A stretch of DNA of 64,000 bases from Maribellus luteus (GCF_003576475.1 NZ_QWGR01000009.1:1-64000), one strand, 5' to 3'. Shown: positions 26,351-35,297, counted from the stretch's first letter. The notes: a model not told the origin generated them from the letters alone. Numbers and translations are program-made.

Positions 26351-27043
26351 ATGTTGAATCTATTGATGATCCAAACTGATCTTCCGCAAGGCGTGGAAGC
26401 TGCTGTTACCGAACCGGAAGGAATTTCCACCAAGTTTATTGATCTGGCACTGAAAGGTGGCTGGATTATGATACCGATCCTGGCGCTTTCAGTGGTGGCG
26501 GTTTATATCTTTTTCGACCGCTATTTTGCCATCAAAAAAGCCGGAAAATTTGATTCGGGACTGCTTGACAAAATCAAAGTTTATATCTCAACCGGGAAAA
26601 TCGACGCGGCCATTGCGCTTTGCCGCAGCAACACCAATCCTGCATCGCGCATGCTGGAAAAAGGAATCAGCCGGATTGGCCGTCCGCTAACCGACGTAAA
26701 CGCAGCCATCGAAAACGTTGGTAACCTGGAAATTTCCAAACTGGAAAAAGGACTTCCGGTACTGGCTTCGGTTGCAGGGGGTGCGCCCATGATCGGGTTC
26801 CTCGGAACGGTAATGGGGATGATCCAGGCTTTTTACGACATGTCGAATGCCGGAAACAACATCGATGTTACTTTGCTGTCGACCGGTATTTACCAGGCCA
26901 TGGTAACTACGGTTGCCGGTCTTATTGTGGGTATCATCGCTTACTTTGCCTACAACATTCTGGTTTCAAACGTAGAAAAAGTGGTTTTCAAAATGGAAGC
27001 TACCACTTCTGAATTTATGGATCTGTTGAACGAACCGGTATAA
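26351..27043 (+). CDS. exbB: MotA/TolQ/ExbB proton channel family protein
   Basis: A 230-residue inner-membrane protein, the pentameric channel part of an ExbBD/TolQR motor that uses proton flow to energise outer-membrane processes. It has a first membrane helix (about 36-55), a long cytoplasmic helical part, and two closing helices with the family core PMIGFLGTVMGMIQAF (about 146-161) and YQAMVTTVAGLIVGIIAYF (about 183-200). It starts a three-gene operon with exbD and a TonB/TolA-like gene. Confidence 0.92.
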   Translation: MLNLLMIQTDLPQGVEAAVTEPEGISTKFIDLALKGGWIMIPILALSVVAVYIFFDRYFAIKKAGKFDSGLLDKIKVYISTGKIDAAIALCRSNTNPASRMLEKGISRIGRPLTDVNAAIENVGNLEISKLEKGLPVLASVAGGAPMIGFLGTVMGMIQAFYDMSNAGNNIDVTLLSTGIYQAMVTTVAGLIVGIIAYFAYNILVSNVEKVVFKMEATTSEFMDLLNEPV

Positions 27044-27053
27044 TTCAATTTCA

Positions 27054-27461
27054 ATGGCATTAAAAAAACGAAATAAAGTAAATGCAGCATTCAGCATGTC
27101 GTCGATGACCGACATTGTGTTTCTTTTGCTGATATTCTTTATGGTCACGTCCACCTTGATTGCGCCCAATGCGTTGAAACTGCTCTTGCCCCAAAGCAGC
27201 AATCAAACATCCGCCAAGCCGATCACGACCATTTCGATCACAAAAGACATAAAATATTACATCAACGACGATAATAAACTGAACAGAGTAGCATTCAACG
27301 AAATTGAGCCTTTTCTGCGCAACAAGTTTGGCACAGGCAACGACGATATTTTCATTTCACTTCATGCCGACCAAAGTGTGCCGGTAAACGAAGTGGTAAA
27401 AATTATGAACATTGCCCGCCGGAACAAGTATAAAATGATACTGGCAACCGCGCCCGAATAA
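27054..27461 (+). CDS. exbD: biopolymer transport protein ExbD/TolR family
   Basis: A 135-residue protein with one N-terminal membrane helix carrying the essential proton-carrying aspartate (D20 in SSMTDIVFLLLIFF) and a periplasmic C-terminal domain of the TolR/ExbD fold (about 50-130) with FISLHADQSVPVNEVVKIMNIAR. It forms the motor with ExbB, 10 bp upstream. Start at ATG 27054 fits the family. It is followed by the TonB/TolA-like gene after 20 bp. Confidence 0.93.
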   Translation: MALKKRNKVNAAFSMSSMTDIVFLLLIFFMVTSTLIAPNALKLLLPQSSNQTSAKPITTISITKDIKYYINDDNKLNRVAFNEIEPFLRNKFGTGNDDIFISLHADQSVPVNEVVKIMNIARRNKYKMILATAPE

Positions 27462-27481
27462 TATTGGCATTGCATCAGAAC

Positions 27482-28537
27482 ATGAAGGAAACAGAATACT
27501 ATAGCGAACGCAAAAAAGGAATCATCGGCACCATCGTATTTCACGTGATTGTGCTCATGTTATTGCTATTCCTTGGATTCTTTACCCCGCTACCATTGCC
27601 GGGCGAGGAAGGTATTCTGGTAAACTTTGGTAATTCTGAAAATGGTTTGGGCGACCGCGAACCGGCTCCGGCACGGCAGAAACAACCGACACCTACGCCT
27701 GCTCCGCCCAAGCGCGAAGAACAAAAGGCAACGCCTCCGCCGGCCACTACTCCACCGCCTGCTCCAAAGTCGAATCCGCAGCCTGCCAAAGAAGTGGCCA
27801 TGACTCAGGATTACGAGAAAACAGTGGCAATTGAAGCCGCTGAAAAGAAAAAAAAGGAGGAAGAGCGTAAAAGACAAGAGCAGTTAGCCGAAGAACGCCG
27901 CAAACAACAGGCTGAAGAAGCCGAAAGAAAAGCATTGGCAGACGCAGAAGCAAAGAGAAAAGCAGAGGCAGATGCCAAGGCTAAAGCCGAGGCACAGGCA
28001 AAAGCGAAAGCGGAAGCAGAACGCAAAGCCAAAGAGGAAGCAGAACGGAAACGTCTGGAAGAAGAGCAACGCAAAATAAACGAAATAAACTCGCGTACGC
28101 AGGGAGCTTTTGCCAAAAGCGGCAACGGAACCGGCGGTACCGGAAGCGGTGACGGAAAAAGCCAGGGAGTTACATTCCCCGGAGGTAACCAGGGTGTGCC
28201 CACCGGCGATCCGAATGCGGGGAACTACGGCCAGGGTGGCAGCGGTTCTGGTAACCAGGGCTCTGGTATTTCATTCAGTTTATCGGGCCGGTCGGCCATT
28301 TCCCTGCCGAAACCTCAATACCCGGGCAACGATGCCGGAGTAGTGGTGGTGAAAGTTACGGTAGACAAAACCGGGAAAGTAACCAGCGCCGAAGCGGGTG
28401 TCAGAGGCACAACCATTATGGACCAGAAATTCTGGAACGAAGCCAAACAGGCAGCGCTAAAAGCACGCTTCAATGTAAGCGAAAGTGCACCCGCTTTCCA
28501 GCAGGGAACAATATCCTACCGTTTCGTACTCGATTAG
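27482..28537 (+). CDS. TonB/TolA-like energy transducer
   Basis: A 351-residue periplasm-spanning protein: cytoplasmic basic start (SERKKG), one membrane helix (about 14-35), a Pro-rich stretch (about 60-105, PTPTPAPPKREE), a long Lys/Ala/Glu helix of TolA type (about 110-205), a Gly/Ser/Asn-rich linker (about 215-265) and a C-terminal TonB/TolA-like domain (about 270-351, ending SYRFVLD). The mixture of TonB-like proline region and TolA-like helix leaves open whether it energises TonB-dependent receptors or the Tol-Pal envelope system. The ATG at 27482 is preferred over the TTG at 27464. Confidence 0.85.
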   Translation: MKETEYYSERKKGIIGTIVFHVIVLMLLLFLGFFTPLPLPGEEGILVNFGNSENGLGDREPAPARQKQPTPTPAPPKREEQKATPPPATTPPPAPKSNPQPAKEVAMTQDYEKTVAIEAAEKKKKEEERKRQEQLAEERRKQQAEEAERKALADAEAKRKAEADAKAKAEAQAKAKAEAERKAKEEAERKRLEEEQRKINEINSRTQGAFAKSGNGTGGTGSGDGKSQGVTFPGGNQGVPTGDPNAGNYGQGGSGSGNQGSGISFSLSGRSAISLPKPQYPGNDAGVVVVKVTVDKTGKVTSAEAGVRGTTIMDQKFWNEAKQAALKARFNVSESAPAFQQGTISYRFVLD

Positions 28538-28653
28538 CGTTAAAATCATTTCCTTTGTACTCGAAGCACAGAGAACACATTATGTATAATTTCTGACAAT
28601 CATCAATGTTTATGCCCGTGCTTTTTTAGTCATTTGCAAAAAATTTTCAGATC

Positions 28654-29580
28654 ATGGCATTTCTGACAAAAGACAAGATTTTTAGTAAACTCTGGTTCAA
28701 ACACTATTTGTTTATTGTTATTGGCTCTTTTATTCTGGCCTCCTCTTTTGTATTCTTTATTACACCGCATAAAATCGTTCCGGGAGGTGTTTACGGTATT
28801 TCCATCGTGGTTCACTACCTCACCAAGGGCGTATTTTCTTTCTGGCCCGACGGTATCCCCGTGGGTTTGTTTGCCTTATTGCTGGATATCCCGCTGATTA
28901 TTGCCGGAATAAAAATTCTGGGGCCGCGCTTTGGCGTAAAAACCATTATGGGCTCGATACTCACCGCCACATTTAACGATGTGATCACCTGGATGCGTCC
29001 GGTTGCTGCCGATGTACCGCTGGTAAACGACGTGCTTTTGTCGTGCGTATTTGGAGGCGTGCTGGCCGGATTTGGGTTGGGACTGATTTTTAAATCGAGA
29101 GCTACCTCGGGCGGATCGGATATTATTGCCATGATTATTGCCAAATACACGCGTTTACAACTGGGCCGCCTTATGATCTATGTCGACTCGGTGATCGTTC
29201 TTTTTGGCTTGCTGGCCTTTGGCGACTGGGCCATCCCCCTGTATTCATGGGTAGTGATTTTCATAACCGGGAAAGTGATCGACATAACACTGGAAGGAGC
29301 CGACTACAACAAGGCGCTTTTTATTATTTCGAAACAACATGCGCTTATAAAAGATAAACTGCTGAACGACCTCGAACGTGGTGGCACTTATTTTAAAGGA
29401 AAAGGCATGTACACCGACGAAGACAAAGAGATAATTTACACGGTGGTAAGTCGTCGCGAAGTGGCCATTCTGGAAGAATACATCAGTAAAATCGATCCCG
29501 ATGCCTTTATCACCATCATGGATACCAAGGAAATTCTGGGTGAAGGCTTTCAGAACCTGAATCAGAAACTAAGCGGGTAA
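28654..29580 (+). CDS. YitT family membrane protein (DUF161/DUF2179)
   Basis: A 308-residue inner-membrane protein with five to six hydrophobic helices in the first ~210 residues and a C-terminal soluble DUF2179 domain (about 220-300, ALFIISKQHALIKDKLLNDL... then YTVVSRREVAILEEYISKID). The glycine-rich TM motif FKSRATSGGSDIIAMI (about 147-162) is typical. These proteins are common and of unknown function; transport is often assumed. The gene stands alone and is followed by the second 41-bp repeat array. Confidence 0.9.
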   Translation: MAFLTKDKIFSKLWFKHYLFIVIGSFILASSFVFFITPHKIVPGGVYGISIVVHYLTKGVFSFWPDGIPVGLFALLLDIPLIIAGIKILGPRFGVKTIMGSILTATFNDVITWMRPVAADVPLVNDVLLSCVFGGVLAGFGLGLIFKSRATSGGSDIIAMIIAKYTRLQLGRLMIYVDSVIVLFGLLAFGDWAIPLYSWVVIFITGKVIDITLEGADYNKALFIISKQHALIKDKLLNDLERGGTYFKGKGMYTDEDKEIIYTVVSRREVAILEEYISKIDPDAFITIMDTKEILGEGFQNLNQKLSG

Positions 29581-29614
29581 TTACCAAAACTTATTCTACG
29601 GATTTTTATGCATC

Positions 29615-29800
29615 GTCTGGCTGACGAGCGCTGACCAAACAGTTTTTCATGGCTTGTCTGACAGACACGGAATGACCGAACAGTTTTTCATGGTTTGTCT
29701 GACAGACATGAGTTCACAAATCATTTTTTCAGGTTTTGTCTGACAGACACGGAATCACCAAACAGTCTTTCAAGCTTTATCTGCTGACGTTTTAAGGAAC
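29615..29800. repeat. 41-bp tandem repeat array, four to five copies
   Basis: Units start at 29615, 29656, 29697, 29738 and (degraded) 29779, an exact 41-bp period. Each begins with TGTCT-GAC-AGACA (5-bp stem, 3-nt loop) and ends with a CAGTTTTTCATGG-like core. In the first unit the stem is CGTC...GACG, a compensatory change. The core aligns with the reverse complement of the 11.2-kb array, so both belong to one family in opposite orientations. Confidence 0.88.
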
Positions 29801-29893
29801 AATCTTACGGAGAGTAAGCCCAACTTTTAGTGTATTCCACGTTCAGTAGTGATTTTCTTCTTACCTTTAAAAGCACGCACAAAAAGAAAATGT

Positions 29894-31357
29894 ATGATTA
29901 TTGTCTTTGTGGCCTACCTGCTTGTACTGATAGCCATTGTAGCCTATTCGGCACGACGTTCTAAAACCAACAACGATTTTGTCATAGGCGGAAAAAAGAT
30001 TTCCGGGTTCTCGCTGGCTCTGTCGGAAAGAGCTACCGGAGAATCAGCCTGGTTGCTGCTGGGCCTAACCGGGCTTGCCTATTCCGAAGGAATGGCCGCT
30101 ATTTGGGTGGCTTTGGGCTGTGTTTCGGGCATTTTATTTTTGTGGACTTTTCTGGCACAACCGCTGCAAAAACTCACCGAAAAAACCGGGGCATTAACCG
30201 TTCCCGGGTTGTTCTCTGCAAAGTTCAAAGGCACACAGCGAAGTTTTGGGGTTCTTTCGTCGCTGATCATTATCTTCTTTTTTGTTTTGTACATAGCGGC
30301 ACAATTTAGCGGTGCCGGAAAAATCTTTAACGACACCTTTCGTATCGATCCTTTCTGGGGAATGGTAATCGGCTCGTCGCTAGTAACTTTGTATACCATG
30401 CTCGGCGGTTTTATTACCGTGGTGGCTACCGATGCTTTTCAGGCCATTCTAATGGTCATTACCTGTGTTGTTTTGCCCATTATTGCGCTCGGCATTGCGG
30501 CCACCAACAACATCGACATTGCCAGCGCCATTACGCAGGCCAGCTACACCGTTCCGCTCAATGCCGGTACGGTAAAACAGGCTACCGGAGGTTTGCTTAT
30601 TCTGAACGGGTTAAGCTGGGCCTTTGGTTATACCGGGCAACCGCAGCTCCTTACCCGGATGATGGCCATGCGCAGCCAAAAAGAAACCCAACAAAGCCGG
30701 TGGCTGGCTATTTTCTGGACTTTGCTGGCCTATATCGGTGCTTTTCTGATCGGGATTATTGGTTACAAACTGGTACAAGCCGGCTTATTGGGCGAAGCAG
30801 CCGCGTCGGTAAGTAACGATGCCGAAAAAATAATGCCTGTTATGGTGATGACTTTGTTGAACCCCATCCTGGCCGGAATCCTTTTATCCGGTGCTGTTTC
30901 TGCCATGATGTCCACTGCCTCCTCGCAGCTGATGGTGGTTTCGTCATCGATGACCGAAGACTTTTACCTGCATGTTACCAAAAAGAAAATCAGCGAAAAA
31001 AGAATGCTCAACCTTAACAAGCTGCTCACGCTGGGAGTCGGCTTGGTGGGATTTCTGCTGGCAATAACCATGGAAGACACGGTTTACGGCCTGGTGTCTT
31101 ATGCCTGGAGTGGAATCGGAGCATCGTTCGGTCCCGCCATTGTGTTACTGGTTTTCTGGAAAAGATTATCGAGGGCCGGCGTATTTGCCAGCCTCGTCAC
31201 CGGCACCATCACCGCGGTAGTGTGGAAAACCTGGCTGGTTGATGTCACCGGTATATCAGAACGTCTGGCAAGTTATGTGCTCGCCTTTTCGTTGGCAGTG
31301 GTGTTCAGCCTTTTATTTCCGGAACAAAAAGAGACCAGGCAAACCGGAAAATCTTAA
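29894..31357 (+). CDS. putP: sodium:solute symporter, proline-permease-like
   Basis: A 487-residue inner-membrane protein with about 13 helices of the SSS family, closest in appearance to the Na+/proline symporter PutP. Family traits are SLALSERATGESAWLLLGLTGLAY (about 38-61), GALTVPGLFSAKF (about 98-110), GGFITVVATDAFQAILM (about 170-186) and the C-terminal region LLSGAVSAMMSTASSQLMVVSS (about 333-354). Proline is the most likely substrate, but other amino or organic acids are possible. The ATG at 29894 begins the first helix; the longer frame from 29849 adds a basic stretch unlike the family. Confidence 0.85.
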   Translation: MIIVFVAYLLVLIAIVAYSARRSKTNNDFVIGGKKISGFSLALSERATGESAWLLLGLTGLAYSEGMAAIWVALGCVSGILFLWTFLAQPLQKLTEKTGALTVPGLFSAKFKGTQRSFGVLSSLIIIFFFVLYIAAQFSGAGKIFNDTFRIDPFWGMVIGSSLVTLYTMLGGFITVVATDAFQAILMVITCVVLPIIALGIAATNNIDIASAITQASYTVPLNAGTVKQATGGLLILNGLSWAFGYTGQPQLLTRMMAMRSQKETQQSRWLAIFWTLLAYIGAFLIGIIGYKLVQAGLLGEAAASVSNDAEKIMPVMVMTLLNPILAGILLSGAVSAMMSTASSQLMVVSSSMTEDFYLHVTKKKISEKRMLNLNKLLTLGVGLVGFLLAITMEDTVYGLVSYAWSGIGASFGPAIVLLVFWKRLSRAGVFASLVTGTITAVVWKTWLVDVTGISERLASYVLAFSLAVVFSLLFPEQKETRQTGKS

Positions 31358-31414
31358 TACGTGGAATTACCCGAAAAGTAGTTCATAAAACGATTACTCG
31401 ACTAGTTATGAAAA

Positions 31415-31446
31415 GATTCCGATCCGTCAATCGACGAATCGGAATG
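31415..31446. repeat. short inverted repeat
   Basis: ATTCCGAT (31416-31423) pairs with ATCGGAAT (31438-31445) over a 14-nt loop that itself contains TCG...CGA. Confidence 0.5.
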
Positions 31447-31466
31447 ACTGGCTTTAGGAGGTGTCC

Positions 31467-31521
31467 GCTTCAAGGATAGGTGGTTTGGCGGCTGTGCCGC
31501 CAAACCACCTATCCTTGAAGC
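31467..31521. repeat. perfect 26-bp inverted repeat with 3-nt loop
   Basis: Two 26-nt arms (31467-31492 and 31496-31521) are exact reverse complements around the loop TGT. There is no T-run on either side, so a normal terminator is unlikely. It may be a MITE-like or RNA-processing hairpin, though read-through protection of the symporter gene 110 bp upstream cannot be excluded. Confidence 0.92.
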
Positions 31522-31538
31522 CTGTCTCAAACTAGCCC

Positions 31539-31589
31539 TTTGTCATTCTGAGCGAATTCGTCAGCCGACGAAGAAGCGAAAGAACCTAT
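31539..31589. repeat. GTCATTCTGAGCGAA-type dispersed sequence
   Basis: TTTGTCATTCTGAGCGAATTCGTC followed by AGCCGACGAAGAAGCGAAAGAACC holds the hairpin TTCGTC-AGCC-GACGAA. Such strings are familiar as intergenic repeats in many bacteria; other copies would have to be sought outside this window. Confidence 0.45.
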
Positions 31590-31674
31590 ACCCTCAATTT
31601 GTTAATAGCTCCTACAATACTGATTTCTCAAAGTTAATTCCGAAAAAATTGTTTTAAGCCCGTAAATAAACTGT

Positions 31675-31682
31675 TATCTTCG
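31675..31682 (+). promoter_or_regulatory. candidate -7 element for the SDR gene
   Basis: TATCTTCG, one mismatch to TAnnTTTG, 19 bp before the ATG. Confidence 0.3.
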
Positions 31683-31700
31683 TGCCTCGGCTAAAATACT

Positions 31701-32495
31701 ATGGATTTTTCAGGGAAAACAATATGGGTGACCGGAGCTACTTCGGGGATCGGAAAAGAAGTTGCACTGGCACTTTCAAAAGAAAAATGCACACTCATTC
31801 TTTCGGGCAGAAACGAAGCCGCGTTGGAAGAGGTTGCCTCTCTTTGCACTGGCAACGGGAGCACCACTTACCCGGTTTCTTTTGACTTGGGAAACATACC
31901 CACCATTGAAACCGCGTATCAAAAAGTAAATGCAAAAGGCCTTGTTCCCGATGCTTTGTACCATTTTGGAGGAATCAGTCAGCGCGCACTGGTAAGCGAA
32001 ACGCCGCTACACGTAGACCGGAAAATTTTTGAAGTGAATTATTTTGGCACCATCGCCCTTACCAAACTGGTTTTACCGGGTATGATTGCCAAAGGCGACG
32101 GCCACATTGCAGCCACATCAAGCATCGTTGGTAAATTCGGATTCCCGTACCGCTCGTCGTATTCGGCATCCAAACAGGCCTTGCATGGTTTTTTTGAAAG
32201 CCTTTTAGCCGAGAATAAGCAAAACAACATCCGCGTTTCAATGATCATCCCGGGATTTATCAGTACAAATATCTCGGTAAATGCGGTGAACAGCTCGGGC
32301 GAGGCACACGGCAAGCTCGACGAAAACCAGGCCGGAGGAATGCCCGCTGATCAATGTGCAAAAATCATTTGCAAAGGATTAAAAAGGGAAAAGAAAGAGA
32401 TACTGGTAGGTAACAAGGAAATTATAATGGTTTACATTCGCAGGTTTTTGCCGCGATTATATTACTATCTTGCGTCGCGTGTAAAACCGATGTGA
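31701..32495 (+). CDS. SDR family oxidoreductase
   Basis: A 264-residue NAD(P)-dependent short-chain dehydrogenase/reductase. The Rossmann glycine motif is TGATSGIGKE (residues 10-19), the NAG-like segment is HFGGISQ, and the catalytic Ser and YxxxK are seen as TSSIVGKFGFPYRSSYSASKQA (Tyr near 154, Lys near 158). A hydrophobic C-terminus (FLPRLYYYLASR) and the overall pattern resemble the DHRS7/DltE-like membrane-associated subgroup. Substrate unknown. The VOC gene begins 21 bp after the stop, so the two likely form a transcript. Confidence 0.88.
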   Translation: MDFSGKTIWVTGATSGIGKEVALALSKEKCTLILSGRNEAALEEVASLCTGNGSTTYPVSFDLGNIPTIETAYQKVNAKGLVPDALYHFGGISQRALVSETPLHVDRKIFEVNYFGTIALTKLVLPGMIAKGDGHIAATSSIVGKFGFPYRSSYSASKQALHGFFESLLAENKQNNIRVSMIIPGFISTNISVNAVNSSGEAHGKLDENQAGGMPADQCAKIICKGLKREKKEILVGNKEIIMVYIRRFLPRLYYYLASRVKPM

Positions 32496-32516
32496 TATTT
32501 AAATGGAAGTCAGAGT

Positions 32517-33596
32517 ATGAAGGAGCAGATTAATGGCATACAACAGTTAGGAGTTGGGGTTGAAAATTTTCACGAAGCATGGAAATGGTACCGCAAGCAT
32601 TTTGCGATGGACATCAGGATGTTTGAAGAAGAGGCAACTGCAGAGTTAATGCTGGCTCACACCGATGGCAAACCCCGGAAAAGACATGCCGTTCTTGCAT
32701 TGAACATGCAGGGAGGAGGCGGATTTGAAATTTGGCAGCACACCGGGAAAAAACCCACCCCCTGCCCTTTCGACCTCAACCTGGGCGACTTGGGAATTAA
32801 CATCGGCAAAATAAAAACGGCTGACATTCAGGCGGCTTACGACAAGTTCAAAGCATCGAAACTCAATATTTTAACCCCAATCACCAAAGATCCGTCGGGT
32901 AACGATCATTTCTTTCTGAAAGACATTTACCAGAATATCTGGGAGTTCAAAACCAAAAAGGAAGTTTTCAGGAAAAAGGAAAAATCAGTGAGTGGCGGGG
33001 TAATCGGAGCCATTATCGGTGTTAAGAACATGGAGGAAAGCCTCCCCGTTTACCAGGATATATTAAGCTACGATCAGATTGTTTACGATAAAACCGGACA
33101 GTTTGAAGACTTCAAAGGATTGCCCGGAGGCGATAAAACATTCCGCCGTGTACTGCTCAAACATTCCGATGTAAAGCAGGGGGCATTCAGTCCGTTTTTC
33201 GGCCAATCGGTTATCGAACTGGTAGAAGCACAAGATTACGAACCACGTGACATTTACGAAGGCAGAATCTGGGGCGATCCCGGATTTATCCACCTCTGTT
33301 TTGATATCAACGGAATGGATGCTTTCCGTGAAAAGGCAAAAAAACTGGGGCATCCTTTTACCGTCGACAGCGCCAAAGCGATGGAGTCGTTCGACATGGG
33401 AGAAGCCGCCGGTAACTTTGCCTACATCCAGGCTCCGGAAGGAACTTTGATCGAATTTGTAGAAACCCATAAAATTCCGATTCTCAAAAAAATAGGCTGG
33501 TACATCGATTTCCGGAAACGGGGCCATCACCCGCTGCCCGACTACGTGTTAAAGCTGTTCCGGTTTATGCGAGTGAAAGACCGCCAGAAAAAGTAA
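32517..33596 (+). CDS. VOC family protein with two glyoxalase-like domains
   Basis: A 359-residue cytoplasmic protein made of two vicinal-oxygen-chelate domains (about 8-140 and 160-320), as in 4-hydroxyphenylpyruvate dioxygenase-like or glyoxalase-like enzymes. Candidate metal ligands are in GVGVENFHEAWKWY, PSGNDHFFLKDIYQNIWEF and DPGFIHLCFDING plus APEGTLIEFVETH. The last ~40 residues (IDFRKRGHHPLPDYVLKLF) are an extension outside the domain. No specific reaction can be assigned; the neighbouring SDR suggests a small-molecule conversion carried out together. Confidence 0.82.
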   Translation: MKEQINGIQQLGVGVENFHEAWKWYRKHFAMDIRMFEEEATAELMLAHTDGKPRKRHAVLALNMQGGGGFEIWQHTGKKPTPCPFDLNLGDLGINIGKIKTADIQAAYDKFKASKLNILTPITKDPSGNDHFFLKDIYQNIWEFKTKKEVFRKKEKSVSGGVIGAIIGVKNMEESLPVYQDILSYDQIVYDKTGQFEDFKGLPGGDKTFRRVLLKHSDVKQGAFSPFFGQSVIELVEAQDYEPRDIYEGRIWGDPGFIHLCFDINGMDAFREKAKKLGHPFTVDSAKAMESFDMGEAAGNFAYIQAPEGTLIEFVETHKIPILKKIGWYIDFRKRGHHPLPDYVLKLFRFMRVKDRQKK

Positions 33597-33811
33597 ACAT
33601 CTTTTGAGGCTGGTTGGCTCTTTTACTATCCAACAATCAATACCGGAGGAAAGCGCTTAGCGGATCACAACCGCTTTATCGTACATGTAACTGAACACTG
33701 TTTTCCGTTTTTTACATCTTCCTGTCTCTGAAACCATTCAGAAGCGCCAAAATTGTTATTTTTAGCATCGGATATACAAAGCACGAATAACAAACTGACA
33801 ATTTTAACAAG

Positions 33812-34651
33812 ATGCAAAATACCCTGGTTCTCATTCTGTTTTGCCTGCTAAGCGGAAAGCTTTTGGCAGCAGACCCGGTTAAATATGAAAAAGCCGACAA
33901 GCAAGTGCTTGAAAATGTTTTTGAGGCGCTCAAAACAAAAAAAGAGGCGTCGACAGCCGAGTTGGTAGTTGCCACCGGCATGCAGTTTCTGAATACGCCT
34001 TATGTGGCCCACACCTTGGAATCGGAAAAAGAAGAATTGATCATTAACCTGCGCGAACTGGATTGTACCACTTTTGCCGAGAACTGTCTTGCCATTGCCC
34101 GAACGATAAAAAGCGGCCAACCCACCTTTGAAAACTTTACCAACGAATTGCAGCAACTAAGGTACCGCCACGGAAAAATTGAGGAATACCCTTCGCGTTT
34201 GCACTATTTCAGCGATTGGATTTACGAGAACGCTCAAAACGGAGCGATTAAAGATGTAACTCAACAGGTTTGTAACACTCCTTTTCCACTTCAGGTAGAT
34301 TTTATGAGTACGCACCCCGACAGCTACAAACAACTCAAACAAAATAGCGCGTGGATAGAGGAAATGAAAGCTATTGAAGCGGCTATCAGCCAAAGAACGA
34401 TGTATTATGTTCCGGTTGAAAAAGTGGAAGAAGTGGAAGACCAGCTAAAAAGCGGAGATATTATTGGCATTACTACCTCCGTAAAAGGGCTTGACATGAC
34501 ACACGTGGGTATTTTGATAAAAGTAAACGGACGAATACACCTGATGCACGCGTCTTCAAAACTGATGAAAGTGGTGATTTCGGAAGAGCCGCTCTCCGAG
34601 TATCTAAAGGGAGGAAAAAGCAATACCGGCATAATGGTTGCAAGGCCCTAA
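33812..34651 (+). CDS. DUF1460 N-acetylmuramoyl-L-alanine amidase-like protein
   Basis: A 279-residue exported protein (signal peptide 1-19, ending LLAAD) of the DUF1460 family, an NlpC/P60-like fold whose structures point to N-acetylmuramoyl-L-alanine amidase activity on peptidoglycan fragments. The likely nucleophile lies in LRELDCTTFAEN (Cys near 89) and the histidine in LDMTHVGILIK (near 231), with a further MHASSKL segment near 248. It acts in the periplasm or is surface lipid-free; cell-wall recycling or turnover is the inferred role. It appears monocistronic. Confidence 0.85.
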   Translation: MQNTLVLILFCLLSGKLLAADPVKYEKADKQVLENVFEALKTKKEASTAELVVATGMQFLNTPYVAHTLESEKEELIINLRELDCTTFAENCLAIARTIKSGQPTFENFTNELQQLRYRHGKIEEYPSRLHYFSDWIYENAQNGAIKDVTQQVCNTPFPLQVDFMSTHPDSYKQLKQNSAWIEEMKAIEAAISQRTMYYVPVEKVEEVEDQLKSGDIIGITTSVKGLDMTHVGILIKVNGRIHLMHASSKLMKVVISEEPLSEYLKGGKSNTGIMVARP

Positions 34652-34774
34652 TGGCTGCTTTTTGCCTTAATCAAAACTAAATAAACCTGAAACATTGGAA
34701 TTTTTCAAAGACTTTAGTTAAATAGATTAAACTGAATTAAGTAATTTGCAGTAGTTATAATAAATTTTGAAGCT

Positions 34775-35224
34775 ATGAAGAAAACAATCAAAAGGACTTT
34801 ACTTGCATTAAGTATTATTGTAGGGAGTGTTATTGTTGGAAATGCACAGGAACTAGGGGTTCGTTTCGGCGATGTTTCCGGAGGGAATGTGGCGATCGAC
34901 GGGATTTTTAGTACCGGAAAATTTAGCCGTATTCATGCCGACGTTTCTTTTGGCGATGGCATGGGAGTGGATTTAATATGGGACTTTATTTACCGCCCTA
35001 TCACCGACGAAGCTTTTAACTGGTACCTGGGCGTAGGACCTTACGCCGTTTTTGACGACCCGTTTTGGTTGGGTGCTGCCGGTGAGATTGGTCTGGAATA
35101 CAAATTCAATTCCATCCCTATTTCCTTAAGTGTTGACTGGAGGCCCGAACTTAGCCTTGTAGAAGAAACCGACTTTCATGCCGGTGGATTTGGGCTCAAC
35201 ATTCGCTACGTATTCAATTATTAG
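34775..35224 (+). CDS. small outer-membrane beta-barrel-like protein
   Basis: A 149-residue protein with signal peptide (1-24, ending GNAQE) and alternating strands with aromatic ends, closing in FGLNIRYVFNY with a C-terminal aromatic as in outer-membrane barrels. It is short enough for an eight-stranded OmpX-like barrel or a periplasmic beta-protein. No specific family recognised. It converges on a second small barrel protein across a bidirectional terminator. Confidence 0.7.
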   Translation: MKKTIKRTLLALSIIVGSVIVGNAQELGVRFGDVSGGNVAIDGIFSTGKFSRIHADVSFGDGMGVDLIWDFIYRPITDEAFNWYLGVGPYAVFDDPFWLGAAGEIGLEYKFNSIPISLSVDWRPELSLVEETDFHAGGFGLNIRYVFNY

Positions 35225-35247
35225 CATAAAAAGCGAATACAAAAGAA

Positions 35248-35278
35248 AGAGGCTGTTCATTTAGAACAGCCTCTTTTT
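35248..35278. terminator. bidirectional terminator between two small OMP genes
   Basis: An 11-bp perfect stem AGAGGCTGTTC/GAACAGCCTCT, 5-nt loop and T-run. The minus-strand gene stops at 35298. Confidence 0.9.
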
Positions 35279-35297
35279 GTATCTCATCAACAATGGA

